DNA of 58,628 nt from Planctomycetota bacterium (lineage in GTDB: Bacteria; Planctomycetota; UBA1135; GCA-002686595), in contig SMVQ01000051.1 in the NCBI GenBank assembly GCA_004357655.1, forward strand, positions 1 through 58,628. Direction: 5' to 3'. A model generated the notes under the pieces. The model was not told the DNA's origin. It made no database searches and saw only the letters and a list, made by a program, of their open reading frames with translations. The position numbers and the translations under genes were made by a program. Shown here piece after piece: positions 23,914-34,218 of this stretch; positions within the stretch are counted from its first letter, which is position 1, and every line of letters begins with the position of its first letter.

Positions 23914-25356
23914 GTGGACACCCAATCGATCATCACCTTCGCCTACCTCGGCACCCTGGCGCTCCTCGGCGTCTACGGGCTGCACCGGCTCGCGCTGCTC
24001 GCGCGGTTCCGATTCTGGCGCGCACGGCCCTCCGACCCTCCGGAGGAGGATGCGCTCCCCACGGTGACGGTCCAGCTCCCGCTCTACAACGAGCGCACGG
24101 TCGCGCGCCGGTTGATCCGCGCGGCGGGAAGCTTCGACTACCCCGCCGCGAAACTCGAGCTCCAGATCCTCGACGATTCGACCGACGAGACGTGCGCCAT
24201 CGTCGATGAAGAAGTGCGCGCGCTCGTTCAGCGCGGCATCGACGCGAAGGTCCTGCGACGCGACGATCGCGTGGGCTTCAAGGCCGGTGCGCTCGACCAT
24301 GGCATGCGCCAGGCACGCGGCGACCTGCTCTGCATCTTCGATGCGGACTTCATGCCCGAGCCCGGGTTCCTGCGCGACACGGTCGGCTCGTTCCGCGATC
24401 CCGCGGTGGGCATGGTGCAAGCGCGCTGGGGACACGTGAACCGGGAGGAGAGCCTGCTCACGCGCGCGCAGTCCACGCTCCTCGACGGGCACTTCGTGAT
24501 CGAGCACACGACGCGCTGCGACGCCGGCCTCTTCTTCAACTTCAACGGCACGGCTGGCATCTGGCGCAGGGCGGCGATCGAAGCGGGCGGCGGCTGGCAG
24601 CACGACACCTTGACGGAGGACCTCGACCTGTCCTACCGCGTTCAGCTCGCCGGCTGGCAGTTCGTGTACATGCCGCACGTCGTGGCGCCCGCGGAAGTAC
24701 CGCCGGGAATCGGAGCCTTCAAGTCGCAGCAGCACCGGTGGGCAAAGGGCAGCGTCCAGGTGTTCCGCAAGCTCGCGTGGCGGATCCTGCGCTCGCACGA
24801 GCCCGCGCGCGTGAAGCTCGAGGCGCTCGCCCACCTCACGGGTAACGTGGGCTATCCGTGCGTGCTCCTGCTCGCCCTGGTCCTGCCGCTCGTGGCGAGC
24901 GTCCGCAGCGAGGGGATCCATCTCTACCAGCTCGCCCTGTTCCTCCTGTGCACGGTCTCCGTCGTGCTCTTCTACGAGCGTAGCCAGCGCGCCGTCGGGC
25001 GGCCGCTCGCGAAGCGGCTTTGCGACAGCTTCGCCGCGATCTCGCTCGGGATCGGCATGTGCGTGAGCCAGACGCACGCCGTCCTCGCGGGGCTGAGCGG
25101 GGAGACCGGCGTGTTCGTCCGAACGCCGAAGCGCGGCGAGGCGACCTTTGCACCGTACCGGCAGCGCTTCGCCGGCCTGCCCGGGTTCGAGCTCCTGCTC
25201 GCCGGATGGTGCGCGTGGGGCGTGCTCGCGGCGTCGCGCGTCGGGAACTGGGGCTCGCTGCCCTTTCTGTTCCTGTTCTTCTTCGGGTTCGCATGGGTCG
25301 GAGTCCTCTCGCTGCGCGAGCACTTCGCAACACAGGTGGCGCCTCGAACTGGCTGA
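23914..25356 (+). CDS. Family 2 glycosyltransferase, cellulose-synthase-like
   Basis: This 480-aa processive-type GT2 enzyme in the membrane has one N-terminal helix (about 7-28), a cytosolic catalytic domain and about four C-terminal helices (from 295 on). Catalytic signatures are QLPLYNE (54-60), DD at 87-88, DAD at 143-145, TED at 234-236 and QQHRW at 272-276. This layout fits beta-glucan or glucomannan synthases (BcsA/CslA-like), but no BcsB, PilZ domain or c-di-GMP partner is nearby. The GTG at 23914 is the closest in-frame start to the first helix. The polymer made is unknown. Confidence 0.85.
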   Translation: MDTQSIITFAYLGTLALLGVYGLHRLALLARFRFWRARPSDPPEEDALPTVTVQLPLYNERTVARRLIRAAGSFDYPAAKLELQILDDSTDETCAIVDEEVRALVQRGIDAKVLRRDDRVGFKAGALDHGMRQARGDLLCIFDADFMPEPGFLRDTVGSFRDPAVGMVQARWGHVNREESLLTRAQSTLLDGHFVIEHTTRCDAGLFFNFNGTAGIWRRAAIEAGGGWQHDTLTEDLDLSYRVQLAGWQFVYMPHVVAPAEVPPGIGAFKSQQHRWAKGSVQVFRKLAWRILRSHEPARVKLEALAHLTGNVGYPCVLLLALVLPLVASVRSEGIHLYQLALFLLCTVSVVLFYERSQRAVGRPLAKRLCDSFAAISLGIGMCVSQTHAVLAGLSGETGVFVRTPKRGEATFAPYRQRFAGLPGFELLLAGWCAWGVLAASRVGNWGSLPFLFLFFFGFAWVGVLSLREHFATQVAPRTG

Positions 25357-25379
25357 GCGACTCCGGCTAGACTGCCTGA

Positions 25380-27059
25380 ATGACCGCCGTCGCCGTCGTG
25401 CTCCTGGCGCTCGTCGCTCTCGGCCTCGGCTACCGCTTCTACTCGCGCTTCCTGGCCGAGCGCATCTTCGAGCTGCGCGCGGACGAGCCCGTGCCCGCAG
25501 TCGAGCGGGAGGACGGCGTCGACTTCGTGCCGACCAGGCGCGAGGTGCTCTGGGGTCACCACTTCGCGTCGATCGCGGGTGCCGCGCCCATCCTCGGACC
25601 GGCGATGGCGATCGTCTGGGGTTGGGTGCCCGCGCTGATCTGGATCGTCGTCGGCGTCATCTTCATGGGCGCGACGCACGACTTCGGCGCACTGGTGCTC
25701 TCGATGCGGCACGGCGGACAGAGCGTCGGCAACCTCACCGAGCGCTTCATCGGGCCGCGCTCGCGGCTCCTCTTCCAGATCGTGATCTTCTTCCTGATCT
25801 GGATGGTGGGGGCGGTGTTCGCGTTCTCGATCGCGAAGCTGTTCGTGGCCTACAGCGCCAGCATCCTGCCCGTGAACCTCGAGATCGTCGTCGCGGTCGC
25901 GATCGGTTGGCTCGGGTACAAGCGCAACCTCGGGCTCTTCTGGCCGTGCCTCGCGGTCCTCATCGGCCTCTACGCGATCATCGTGGGCACGGCCACGGGG
26001 TTCCTGTGGGTGCCCGCGGAGGGCTCGATCTTCCTGTCCGTGGACTTCTGGCTCGTGGCGCTCATGGTCTACGCATACGTCGCGAGCAGCCTCCCGGTGT
26101 GGCTCCTGCTGCAGCCGCGCGACCTCGTGAACAGCCACCAGCTCATCGTGGGGCTCTCCGTGCTCTACGTCGGCTTCTTCGTGGCGCGCCCGGAGCTCGT
26201 GGCGCCCGCGGTCGGCGAGCTCTCCACGCTCCCGGCGCTCTTCCCGCTCCTGATGGTGACCATCGCGTGCGGCTCGATCTCGGGTTTCCACGGGCTCGTG
26301 AGCTCCGGTACGACCAGCAAGCAACTGTGCCGGGCGGCCGACGCGCGGCCGATCGGCTACGGCGCCATGCTGGTCGAGGCGTGCCTCGCGATCCTCGCCA
26401 CGATGGCCGTCGCCGCCGGGATGATGTCCGACGGCGTGCAGCACGCCTTCGAGCACGTCCAGGCGGCGAGCCTCGCGGGCGGCAACTCGCTCCCGGGCGT
26501 GGGGGTGGCGCTGTCCGCGTTCGTCGAGGGCGCGGCGAGCTTCCTCACGGCGCTCGGCATCCCCATCGAGGTCGGCAGCACGGTCGTGGCGGTGCTCGTG
26601 ATCTCGTTCGCGGCGACGAGCCTCGACACGGCGCTGCGCATCCAGCGCATGATCCTGGCCGAGGTCGGCCGGACGTACAGGATCAAGCCGCTCGAGAACC
26701 GTTGGTTCGGCGGCCTCATCGCCTGCGGCACCGTGCTCGCCCTGATCTACGCCGACAAGGCGAACGGGGCGAAGAGCCTGTGGCCGGTTTTCGGCGCGAC
26801 GAACCAGGTGCTCGCGGCGCTGACGCTGCTCCTGTGCGCGCTGTACCTGCGGACCTTGGGCCGGCGCACAGCGGCCTACGCGATCCCCGCCGTCCTCGTG
26901 CTCGCGGTCACGTTCACGGCGATGGGCCTCCAGGTCTTCCGCGACTTCGGAGCGGGCCGGCACCTCGTCGCCACGGTCGGTGCGGTGATCGCCGTCCTCA
27001 CCCTGTGGGTCGCGATCGAGGGCGGGCTCGCCTGGCGGCGCGGGCCGGCGCGGGCCTGA
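25380..27059 (+). CDS. cstA: Carbon starvation protein CstA family transporter
   Basis: This integral membrane protein of 559 aa has about 16 hydrophobic segments. The CstA N-terminal domain is clear: WGHHFASIAGAAPILGPAMA, GATHDFGALVLSMRHGG, QPRDLVNSHQL and ISGFHGLVSSGTTSKQL. Members import pyruvate or peptides under carbon limitation. It starts 23 bp after the GT2 gene, so the two are probably co-transcribed. Upstream TAGACT lies only about 7 bp from the ATG, which would also allow a leaderless transcript. Shorter than E. coli CstA (701 aa), matching the compact subtype. Confidence 0.92.
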   Translation: MTAVAVVLLALVALGLGYRFYSRFLAERIFELRADEPVPAVEREDGVDFVPTRREVLWGHHFASIAGAAPILGPAMAIVWGWVPALIWIVVGVIFMGATHDFGALVLSMRHGGQSVGNLTERFIGPRSRLLFQIVIFFLIWMVGAVFAFSIAKLFVAYSASILPVNLEIVVAVAIGWLGYKRNLGLFWPCLAVLIGLYAIIVGTATGFLWVPAEGSIFLSVDFWLVALMVYAYVASSLPVWLLLQPRDLVNSHQLIVGLSVLYVGFFVARPELVAPAVGELSTLPALFPLLMVTIACGSISGFHGLVSSGTTSKQLCRAADARPIGYGAMLVEACLAILATMAVAAGMMSDGVQHAFEHVQAASLAGGNSLPGVGVALSAFVEGAASFLTALGIPIEVGSTVVAVLVISFAATSLDTALRIQRMILAEVGRTYRIKPLENRWFGGLIACGTVLALIYADKANGAKSLWPVFGATNQVLAALTLLLCALYLRTLGRRTAAYAIPAVLVLAVTFTAMGLQVFRDFGAGRHLVATVGAVIAVLTLWVAIEGGLAWRRGPARA

Positions 27060-27062
27060 GGA

Positions 27063-27113
27063 CGCGGGCGAACCCGCGGAACCCGGGCCGGTCTGGAATA
27101 TCCACGGCCCGGG
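27063..27113 (+). terminator. Two stem-loops after cstA
   Basis: CGCGGG-CGAA-CCCGCG (27063-27078) is a six-bp stem with a tetraloop. CCCGGGCCG (27082-27090) and CGGCCCGGG (27105-27113) make a second, 9-bp stem with a 14-nt loop. Both lie directly after the cstA stop. No T-tract follows; they are likely transcript-end structures. Confidence 0.5.
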
Positions 27114-27152
27114 CGCGTAGAGCAGCCAGTCCTCCGCCCCGCACTGCCTGCC

Positions 27153-27542
27153 ATGCAAGACTTCGACCGACCAGGACTGTTCACCTTCGGGATCGTCGTG
27201 ACGGTGCTCCACGCGCTGCTCTGCCTCGCCGCGACCTCCCTCGCGCTCTTCGGCGTCGCCCTCGGCGCCGGTGCGGCGACGGTCGCGTTCCCGCCCCTGG
27301 GCTTCCTCGTCGGAGCCGGCGGAATGCTCTTCGTGGGCGTGTTCTGGGCCTTCTATGCCGCGGTCCTCTGGGTCGCCTGGCAAGCCTGGGAGGGCTCGCG
27401 CCCGTGGATCTGGGCCCTGATCGTGGGCACGTTCCTCGGCATGGTGAACACGGGACCGATCAGCCTCATCATCGGGATCCTGACGCTCGTGGGCTCGTTC
27501 CAGGCTCTCGATCGGCTCGAGCGCGCGCCGCGGACGAGCTAG
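27153..27542 (+). CDS. Small membrane protein of unknown function
   Basis: This 129-aa protein has about four hydrophobic helices (near residues 10-38, 45-70, 72-88 and 98-118). It has no recognised catalytic motif. The charged residues are confined to the ends. It lies 93 bp after cstA beyond two strong stem-loops, so it may have its own promoter. Family unknown to me. Confidence 0.6.
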   Translation: MQDFDRPGLFTFGIVVTVLHALLCLAATSLALFGVALGAGAATVAFPPLGFLVGAGGMLFVGVFWAFYAAVLWVAWQAWEGSRPWIWALIVGTFLGMVNTGPISLIIGILTLVGSFQALDRLERAPRTS

Positions 27543-27652
27543 GCGGCGACAGGGGTCGAGCTCGCACGGGTTGGCGCGGAGCCCACGCTTCGCGCCGGCC
27601 TGCTACGATCCGTGCAGCCTGGCGGTCACTTCTCGGGAACCCGGAGTTCACG

Positions 27653-28819
27653 ATGCACCGCATTCATTCGCACGCCCTCACGGCCACGGCTGCCGCGGCA
27701 CTGACCTCTGCTCTCGTCGGAGCGCTCCAGGGACCGGTCTTCACGGACGAACACGAGCAGATTCTCCGTCACATGGAGCTCATCGATCTTCCGGACGGGA
27801 TCGGCGGCACGGTTCGGACGCTGCGTATCACCGGGGTGAACGTGCAGATCGTCAACGGACTCGGCGCGACGACCGGGAACCCGGGCATGCCCGGGGACGT
27901 CGTGACGAACGGGCTCGGCAACCTGATCGTCGGCTACAACGAGGACGCGTCCGGTTCGACCGATCGCAGCGGCTCGCACAACCTCGTCGTCGGTACGAAG
28001 CACGGCTATAGCGGCGTCGGTGGCGCCGTGATGGGCGACGAATCCACGATCGCGGGATCCTGGAACGTGGCTCTCGGCGGACGCGGAAACAGCGTCGATG
28101 GAGTCTGCTGCAGTGTGCTGGGGGGATACGGGAACCGGTCCGGCGCGTTCGCAAGCACCGTTGCCGGAGGCTTCTCGAACGACGCGGCGTCCTCGGGCTC
28201 GACGGTGAGCGGCGGCGAAGGGAATACTACGGGCGGCGAAGGTTGGGGCATGTCGGTGTTCGGTGGGCAGTTCAACCGAGCGGAGAACTGGCACAACACG
28301 GTCGTGGGCGGCCTCGAGAACGAAACCGTCGGCGGATTTGCCAGTGTCGTCGTCGGTGGCTACAACAACCTTGCCGCTGGCGGCAACCAGGCACTCGTCG
28401 CTGGGGGATCGAACAACGAGGCGAGATCGTTCAATTCAGTCGTCGTCGGGGGGAACCAGAACGTGGCCCAGTCGGCAGGGTCGGTATTCGGCGGACAACA
28501 GAACACCGCTTGGCCCTATGGGGTCGCCGTCGGAGGCCACGAGAACGTCGCGCAGACGAGAGGCTCAGTGTTCGGTGGGCGCCAGAACTTCGCCCTTCCA
28601 TTTGGGACAGCGGTCGGTGGAAGCGGAAACAGCGCCACCGGGAACAACTCGACGGTCGTCGGCGGAGTGGACAACGTCGCTTCCGCTGACGGCGCGACGG
28701 TTGGCGGGGGCCGCGGAAACCACGCGAGCGCGAACGGTGCGACGGTCAGTGGAGGTCGCGGCCGGACGGCGGACGGCCAGGACGATTGGGCAGCAGGCAG
28801 CCTGCTCGAGGACTCCTGA
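27653..28819 (+). CDS. Repeat protein resembling YadA-type (Hep_Hag) head domains
   Basis: This 388-aa secreted protein has a signal-like N-terminus (TATAAAALTSALVGALQG). From about residue 85 to 370 it is built of roughly 14-15 residue repeats of the form (S/A)x-V-x-GG-xx-N-xA, for example GSVFGGQQNTA, GTAVGGSGNSA and STVVGGVDNVA. Such repeats form the left-handed beta-roll of trimeric autotransporter heads. There is no stalk or C-terminal YadA anchor, so surface attachment would need another route. Two adjacent cysteines occur in VDGVCCSVLGG. Similar repeat proteins occur in many marine bacteria; the exact role is unknown. Confidence 0.7.
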   Translation: MHRIHSHALTATAAAALTSALVGALQGPVFTDEHEQILRHMELIDLPDGIGGTVRTLRITGVNVQIVNGLGATTGNPGMPGDVVTNGLGNLIVGYNEDASGSTDRSGSHNLVVGTKHGYSGVGGAVMGDESTIAGSWNVALGGRGNSVDGVCCSVLGGYGNRSGAFASTVAGGFSNDAASSGSTVSGGEGNTTGGEGWGMSVFGGQFNRAENWHNTVVGGLENETVGGFASVVVGGYNNLAAGGNQALVAGGSNNEARSFNSVVVGGNQNVAQSAGSVFGGQQNTAWPYGVAVGGHENVAQTRGSVFGGRQNFALPFGTAVGGSGNSATGNNSTVVGGVDNVASADGATVGGGRGNHASANGATVSGGRGRTADGQDDWAAGSLLEDS

Positions 28820-28836
28820 CGGAATCCGGGGCTCCG

Positions 28837-30264
<1,428 letters not shown>

Positions 30265-30285
30265 CGTAGCAACCGGGGGCGCCCT

Positions 30286-30654
30286 CTATCCGGCGGTTTC
30301 GGGCGGCTCGGCGGGCGCGCTCAGCACGAGCGTTCCACGCGGCCCGACCCGCACCTCACGGAAGAGAAGGCGCGGGACGTCGCCCGGCGCTCCGTCATCG
30401 CGCGCCGTACAGCGGCCGTCCTGGAGCGAGAAGCGCCACTGGTGCCACGGGCACGTGATCTCCGACCCCGAGTGGGTGCCTTGGAAGAGCGGGCCCTGCA
30501 TGTGCGGGCAGAAGCTCTGGGCAGCGACGACGCGACCCGCGACCGAGTAGAGGGCGAACGAGCCCCACGGCGTGTCGAAGGGCACCGGCCGATCGGGGTC
30601 GAGCTCGCCCGGCCGCAGGCCCGTGTCGAATTCGTTCGGCTTCCTCTGATTCAT
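30286..30654 (-). CDS. Rieske [2Fe-2S] ferredoxin-like protein
   Basis: This small soluble Rieske protein (122 aa from the ATG at 30654; 30669 is an alternative) has both cluster-binding boxes, CPHMQGPL and CPWHQWRF, so the two Cys and two His ligands are complete. It lacks a membrane anchor and resembles NirD/Rieske-type ferredoxins that serve oxygenases or reductases. No oxygenase is nearby. It is the first gene of a probable two-gene unit with cystathionine beta-synthase and is divergent from rnhC. Confidence 0.85.
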   Translation of the reverse strand: MNQRKPNEFDTGLRPGELDPDRPVPFDTPWGSFALYSVAGRVVAAQSFCPHMQGPLFQGTHSGSEITCPWHQWRFSLQDGRCTARDDGAPGDVPRLLFREVRVGPRGTLVLSAPAEPPETAG

Positions 30655-30783
30655 CGGACTCGGAGCCATGCCCTGAGGTGCGCTCCCGGTTCTCTCGCCG
30701 TTCTTTCCGAAGGGGGGACGGGATGCGAGGATCACGGAATCGTATGCGCCCCGGAGCCTCCCCCTTCACGGGAAACGCCCGCC

Positions 30784-31683
30784 TTGACCCAGAAGACCCT
30801 CGTCGTTCAGGTTCCGACCAGCCGCCATGCCGCCTTGCGCGCGCGGCTCGCGGCCGGCGATTTCGAATTCCGCAAGGTCCCCCACGCCGCGTTCAGCGTC
30901 AAGGGCGGCGGGGTCGTGGCGACGCTCTACCGCTCGGGCAAGCTCGTGGTCCAGGGCCCGGACCCCGAGCTCTTCCTCGCGCGCTGGACCGACTTCGACG
31001 CGCCGGAGCAGGCGGCGCCGGCGGAGCGCGGCGGTCTGACGAAGATCACGGGCGAGATGATCGGGTCGGACGAGACGGGGAAAGGCGACTTCTTCGGCCC
31101 GCTCGTCGTCGCGGCCGTGCGTCTGGACGGGAAAGTGGCGGAGGAGCTCGTCGAGTGGGGCGTCACCGACAGCAAGGCGCTCTCCGATACGCGAGCGCTG
31201 AAGCTGGGGGTGCTCCTGCGCGCGAAGCTCGCGCACTCCGTGCAGCGACTCGATCCCGAGCAGTACAACGAGCGCTACCCGAAGTACCGCGGCCTGAACC
31301 CGCTCCTCGCCGACATGCACGCCGACGCGATCCGCGCGCTCGCCAAACCCGGCGTGCGCGTGCTCGTCGACCAGTTCGCGAATGCGCGCGTCATGCGGTC
31401 AGCGCTGCGCGGCGTGGACGTGAAGCTGGAGCAGGCGCACCGCGCCGAGCGCAACGTCGCGGTAGCCGCGGCGAGCGTGATCGCGCGGCAGGAGTTCCTG
31501 CTCGCACTGCAGGAGTTGTCGGAGGAGTACGGCGTCGGCTTGCTGAAGGGCGCGGGCTCCCCGACCGACCGGGCGGGGGCGGAGTTCGTCCGCCTGCACG
31601 GGTGGGACGCCCTCGGGCGCGTCGCGAAGCTGCACTTCAAGAACACGGAGAAGGTGAAGCGGCTCGCGGGGCTGGAGCGATGA
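30784..31683 (+). CDS. rnhC: Ribonuclease HIII
   Basis: RNase HIII removes RNA from RNA-DNA hybrids. The N-terminal TBP-like substrate-binding domain (about 1-80) has the VPTSRHAALRARL pattern. The catalytic domain begins with IGSDETGKGDFFGPLVVAAV, whose Asp-Glu pair and later Asp (VTDSKALSD, VLVDQF) are the metal ligands. VAAASVIARQEF is conserved too. The TTG at 30784 is the only start matching the family N-terminus; the 299-aa length is typical. It overlaps dapF as ATGA. RNase HIII rather than HI/HII is notable outside Firmicutes, though it is known in several other phyla. Confidence 0.93.
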   Translation: MTQKTLVVQVPTSRHAALRARLAAGDFEFRKVPHAAFSVKGGGVVATLYRSGKLVVQGPDPELFLARWTDFDAPEQAAPAERGGLTKITGEMIGSDETGKGDFFGPLVVAAVRLDGKVAEELVEWGVTDSKALSDTRALKLGVLLRAKLAHSVQRLDPEQYNERYPKYRGLNPLLADMHADAIRALAKPGVRVLVDQFANARVMRSALRGVDVKLEQAHRAERNVAVAAASVIARQEFLLALQELSEEYGVGLLKGAGSPTDRAGAEFVRLHGWDALGRVAKLHFKNTEKVKRLAGLER

Positions 31684-32513
31684 GCGCCGGGCGGGGCGAG
31701 GCCGTGCTCCTCTCCGCGGCGGGCAATCGGTTCGTGCTCATCGACGCGCGCGCGGGCGGGGCGCCGCGGGACGCCGCCGCGCTGGCGCGCGCCCTGTGCG
31801 CGGCGGAATCCACGCCCGCGCAGCGCCGCGACGGCCTGCTCCTGCTCCTGCCGCCAGAGGGCGTTGGCGACGCCCGGCTCGTCATCCACAACCGTGACGG
31901 CACCCGCCCCGAGGCCTGCGGCAACGGTCTGCGCTGCGTCGGTTTCCACCTCGGCACCCGGGACGGGGCCGCGGGCGAACGGCGGATCGAGACGGACGCC
32001 GGCGTGCGCGCGGTCACGATCGACCGGGACGACGGCGAGCGTCTCGTCGTGCGGGCGGAGCTGGGGCCGGCGCGCCTCGTCGAGCGCGACGAGTGGCTCG
32101 AGTCCCCGGGCGGGCAGGACCGCGCGGGACGGGTGCGCGTCACCCTGGTCGACGTCGGCAACCCGCACTGCGTGCTCTTCGTGGGCGACGTGCTCGCCGC
32201 GCCGGTCGCAGAGCTGGGACCCCAGCTCGAGCGCCATCCGCGGTTCCCGCAGGGCACGAACGTCGAGTTCGTCGCGTACGACGACGAGGCGCACACGCTC
32301 GACATGCGCGTGTGGGAGCGCGGCGTCGGCGAGACGCAGGCGTGCGGCACCGGAGCGGCGGCGGCGGCGCGCGCGGCGACGGAGCGGTACGAGCTGGCGT
32401 GGCCCGTGCGGGTCCGCGTCCCGGGCGGGGTGCTCGAGGTGAGCGGCGACGCGGAGTGCGTGTGGCTCGCCGGGCCGGTCGAGCGCGAGGGCGAAATCGC
32501 CTGGTGCGAGTGA
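31680..32513 (+). CDS. dapF: Diaminopimelate epimerase
   Basis: DapF interconverts LL- and meso-diaminopimelate for lysine and peptidoglycan. The two catalytic cysteines are in EACGNGLRC (Cys80) and QACGTGAAA (Cys222); DVGNPHCVLF and GTNVEFV are the conserved linking motifs. The 277-aa length is normal. The ATG overlaps the rnhC stop (ATGA), showing coupling. Its presence, with murJ in the window, indicates meso-DAP peptidoglycan in this organism. Confidence 0.95.
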   Translation: MSAGRGEAVLLSAAGNRFVLIDARAGGAPRDAAALARALCAAESTPAQRRDGLLLLLPPEGVGDARLVIHNRDGTRPEACGNGLRCVGFHLGTRDGAAGERRIETDAGVRAVTIDRDDGERLVVRAELGPARLVERDEWLESPGGQDRAGRVRVTLVDVGNPHCVLFVGDVLAAPVAELGPQLERHPRFPQGTNVEFVAYDDEAHTLDMRVWERGVGETQACGTGAAAAARAATERYELAWPVRVRVPGGVLEVSGDAECVWLAGPVEREGEIAWCE

Positions 32514-32525
32514 TCGCCCGCCGCG

Positions 32526-34154
32526 ATGGGCTATCTCCTCCACATCTTCCTGGCGCTCGGTATCCAGGCGCTCGGCGAGGCGGACCTCATTCTCGGCCGG
32601 GCCGGTGCGTGGCCGCTCATCCCCCTGCTCTTCGTCCCGCACGCCCTCGGCGCGGTCGCGCGCCGCGCGGCGCTCGCCGGCCGCTTCTCCCGCGCCGCGC
32701 TCATCGGCCGCTTCGTGCAGCTCGCGCCGCCCGCCTCCTTTCTGGTCATCGTGCTCTGCGGCTGGGTGCAGGACGTGCGGCGATGGACGGGGAGCGAGCT
32801 CTCCGTCTTCGGTTGGCCCGAGCCGGCGGTGCTGCTATCGCTGGCGCCATTCATCGTCTTTCAACTGCTCGCGATCGACGCGCTCGCGCGGCTCCAGGAG
32901 GACCGGCCGGTCCACAGGCGGAGGGCGCGCGCTTTCCAAGCCCGGATGTTCCTCGCGAGCCTCCTGCCGATCGCCGTCTACCTGGCGCTCGCGTCGGCGG
33001 TCGGCGCCAGCGACGTCACGCGCGTGTACGTGGAGCGCGTGGCGCTCTTCAACGCGGCATTCGTCACCGGCCTCTTCGTTCTGCTCGCGCTACTCCTGCC
33101 CACGCTGTTGCGGAACGCCTGGGAGACGGCGCCGATCCCGCCGGGTCCCGAGCGCGAGCTGCTCCGGTCCGTGGCCCGACTCGCGCGATTCGAGGCGCGC
33201 GAGCTGCTCGTGTGGCACACGGGGAACTCGATGGCGAACGCCGCGATCGTGGGCCTGGTCCCGAGGAGCCGCGTCGTGCTCTTCTCGGACTCGCTGCTCG
33301 CCTTGCTCGACCAGCGCGAGCTCGCGGCCGTCTTTGCGCACGAAATAGGGCACGCCGTGCGCCACCACGTCGGGATTTTTCTCGCCTGGGCGCTCGTGTT
33401 CTTCATGGGAGGGGACCTCGTCGTGTCCGCGATCGGTCCCGAGGACGACTGGGGCGCGGGCGGCTCGATGCTCCTCGTGTTCGGCCTGTGGTACCTCTCT
33501 TTCGGGTGGCTCTCGCGCCGGTTCGAGCTCGAGGCGGACCTCTACAGCCTCGAGCTGCTCGGCGATCCCGCGGCGATGATCAGCGCCCTCGAGCGCGTCG
33601 GCGGGCGCCTGCGCGACATCGCGGGATGGCGGCACTTCAGCACGTCCGTCCGGATCGCGTTCATCGAGCGCGCCTGGGCGGAGCACGGGTTCATCCCACG
33701 GTTCCGGCGCCGGCTCCGGCGCTGGGCCCTGCTCGGCGTGGGGCTCGCGATCGTCGTCCTCGGGCTCCAGGCGCGCGGCTTGCTTGCCTCACTCGACGAG
33801 GACCTGGTCATCGCCGACCTGTCGCTCGGCCGGTACGCAGCGGCGGCGGAGCGCGCCGGGCGCCTGGCGGACGACGACGAGGGGCTGGTCGGGTTGGCCG
33901 CGCGGGCGCGCTCGCTCCAAGGCGACGAGGACATCGTCACGACCGCCGACCTATGGCGCGCGCTCGGCGGCGCCTTGCGCCGATCGGATGTGCCTGGGGC
34001 GCTCGCCTACGCGCAGCTCGGTCTCCTACGCGGCGAGCCGGCTTTCGAGCCCTTCCTCGACCTGCTGGACGAGCCCGAGGACCGGGCCGCAGCGCTCGCG
34101 GCGGCGCGCGTGGTGTACGGAGGCGGGACAAGATCCGCCGGCACTCTCGACTGA
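32526..34154 (+). CDS. M48-type membrane metalloprotease
   Basis: This 542-aa membrane protein has about six hydrophobic segments. The zinc motif HEIGH is at residues 272-276 (in FAHEIGHAVRHH) and the third ligand is probably in FELEADLYSLELLG near 337, the M48 (HtpX/Ste24) pattern. The C-terminal 100 residues after the last helix (about 415-435) look like a short TPR-type region. The final 13 codons are encoded by one arm of a perfect 50-bp inverted repeat, so the tail GGGTRSAGTLD may be recent. It starts 12 bp after dapF. Confidence 0.85.
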   Translation: MGYLLHIFLALGIQALGEADLILGRAGAWPLIPLLFVPHALGAVARRAALAGRFSRAALIGRFVQLAPPASFLVIVLCGWVQDVRRWTGSELSVFGWPEPAVLLSLAPFIVFQLLAIDALARLQEDRPVHRRRARAFQARMFLASLLPIAVYLALASAVGASDVTRVYVERVALFNAAFVTGLFVLLALLLPTLLRNAWETAPIPPGPERELLRSVARLARFEARELLVWHTGNSMANAAIVGLVPRSRVVLFSDSLLALLDQRELAAVFAHEIGHAVRHHVGIFLAWALVFFMGGDLVVSAIGPEDDWGAGGSMLLVFGLWYLSFGWLSRRFELEADLYSLELLGDPAAMISALERVGGRLRDIAGWRHFSTSVRIAFIERAWAEHGFIPRFRRRLRRWALLGVGLAIVVLGLQARGLLASLDEDLVIADLSLGRYAAAAERAGRLADDDEGLVGLAARARSLQGDEDIVTTADLWRALGGALRRSDVPGALAYAQLGLLRGEPAFEPFLDLLDEPEDRAAALAAARVVYGGGTRSAGTLD

Positions 34155-34218
34155 CCGGGCGGTGCTTGGCACCGCCCGGTCAGTCGAGAGTGCCGGCGGA
34201 TCTTGTCCCGCCTCCGTA
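34116..34218. repeat. Perfect 50-bp inverted repeat with 3-nt loop
   Basis: The left arm 34116-34165 and right arm 34169-34218 are exact reverse complements over all 50 bp, separated only by TTG. The left arm starts TACGGAGGCGGGACAAGATC and the right arm ends at GTCCCGCCTCCGTA. It spans the end of the M48 protease gene and stops one base before the flavin reductase stop codon. In RNA it would be an extremely stable hairpin terminating either strand; in DNA it could extrude a cruciform. Confidence 0.95.

Noticed and set aside
34155-34180. Possible sigma-54 promoter (CTTGGCACCGC) within the 50-bp palindrome
   Set aside because: The TTGC -12 element is missing at the required spacing; TTGGCAC arises from the loop and stem junction.
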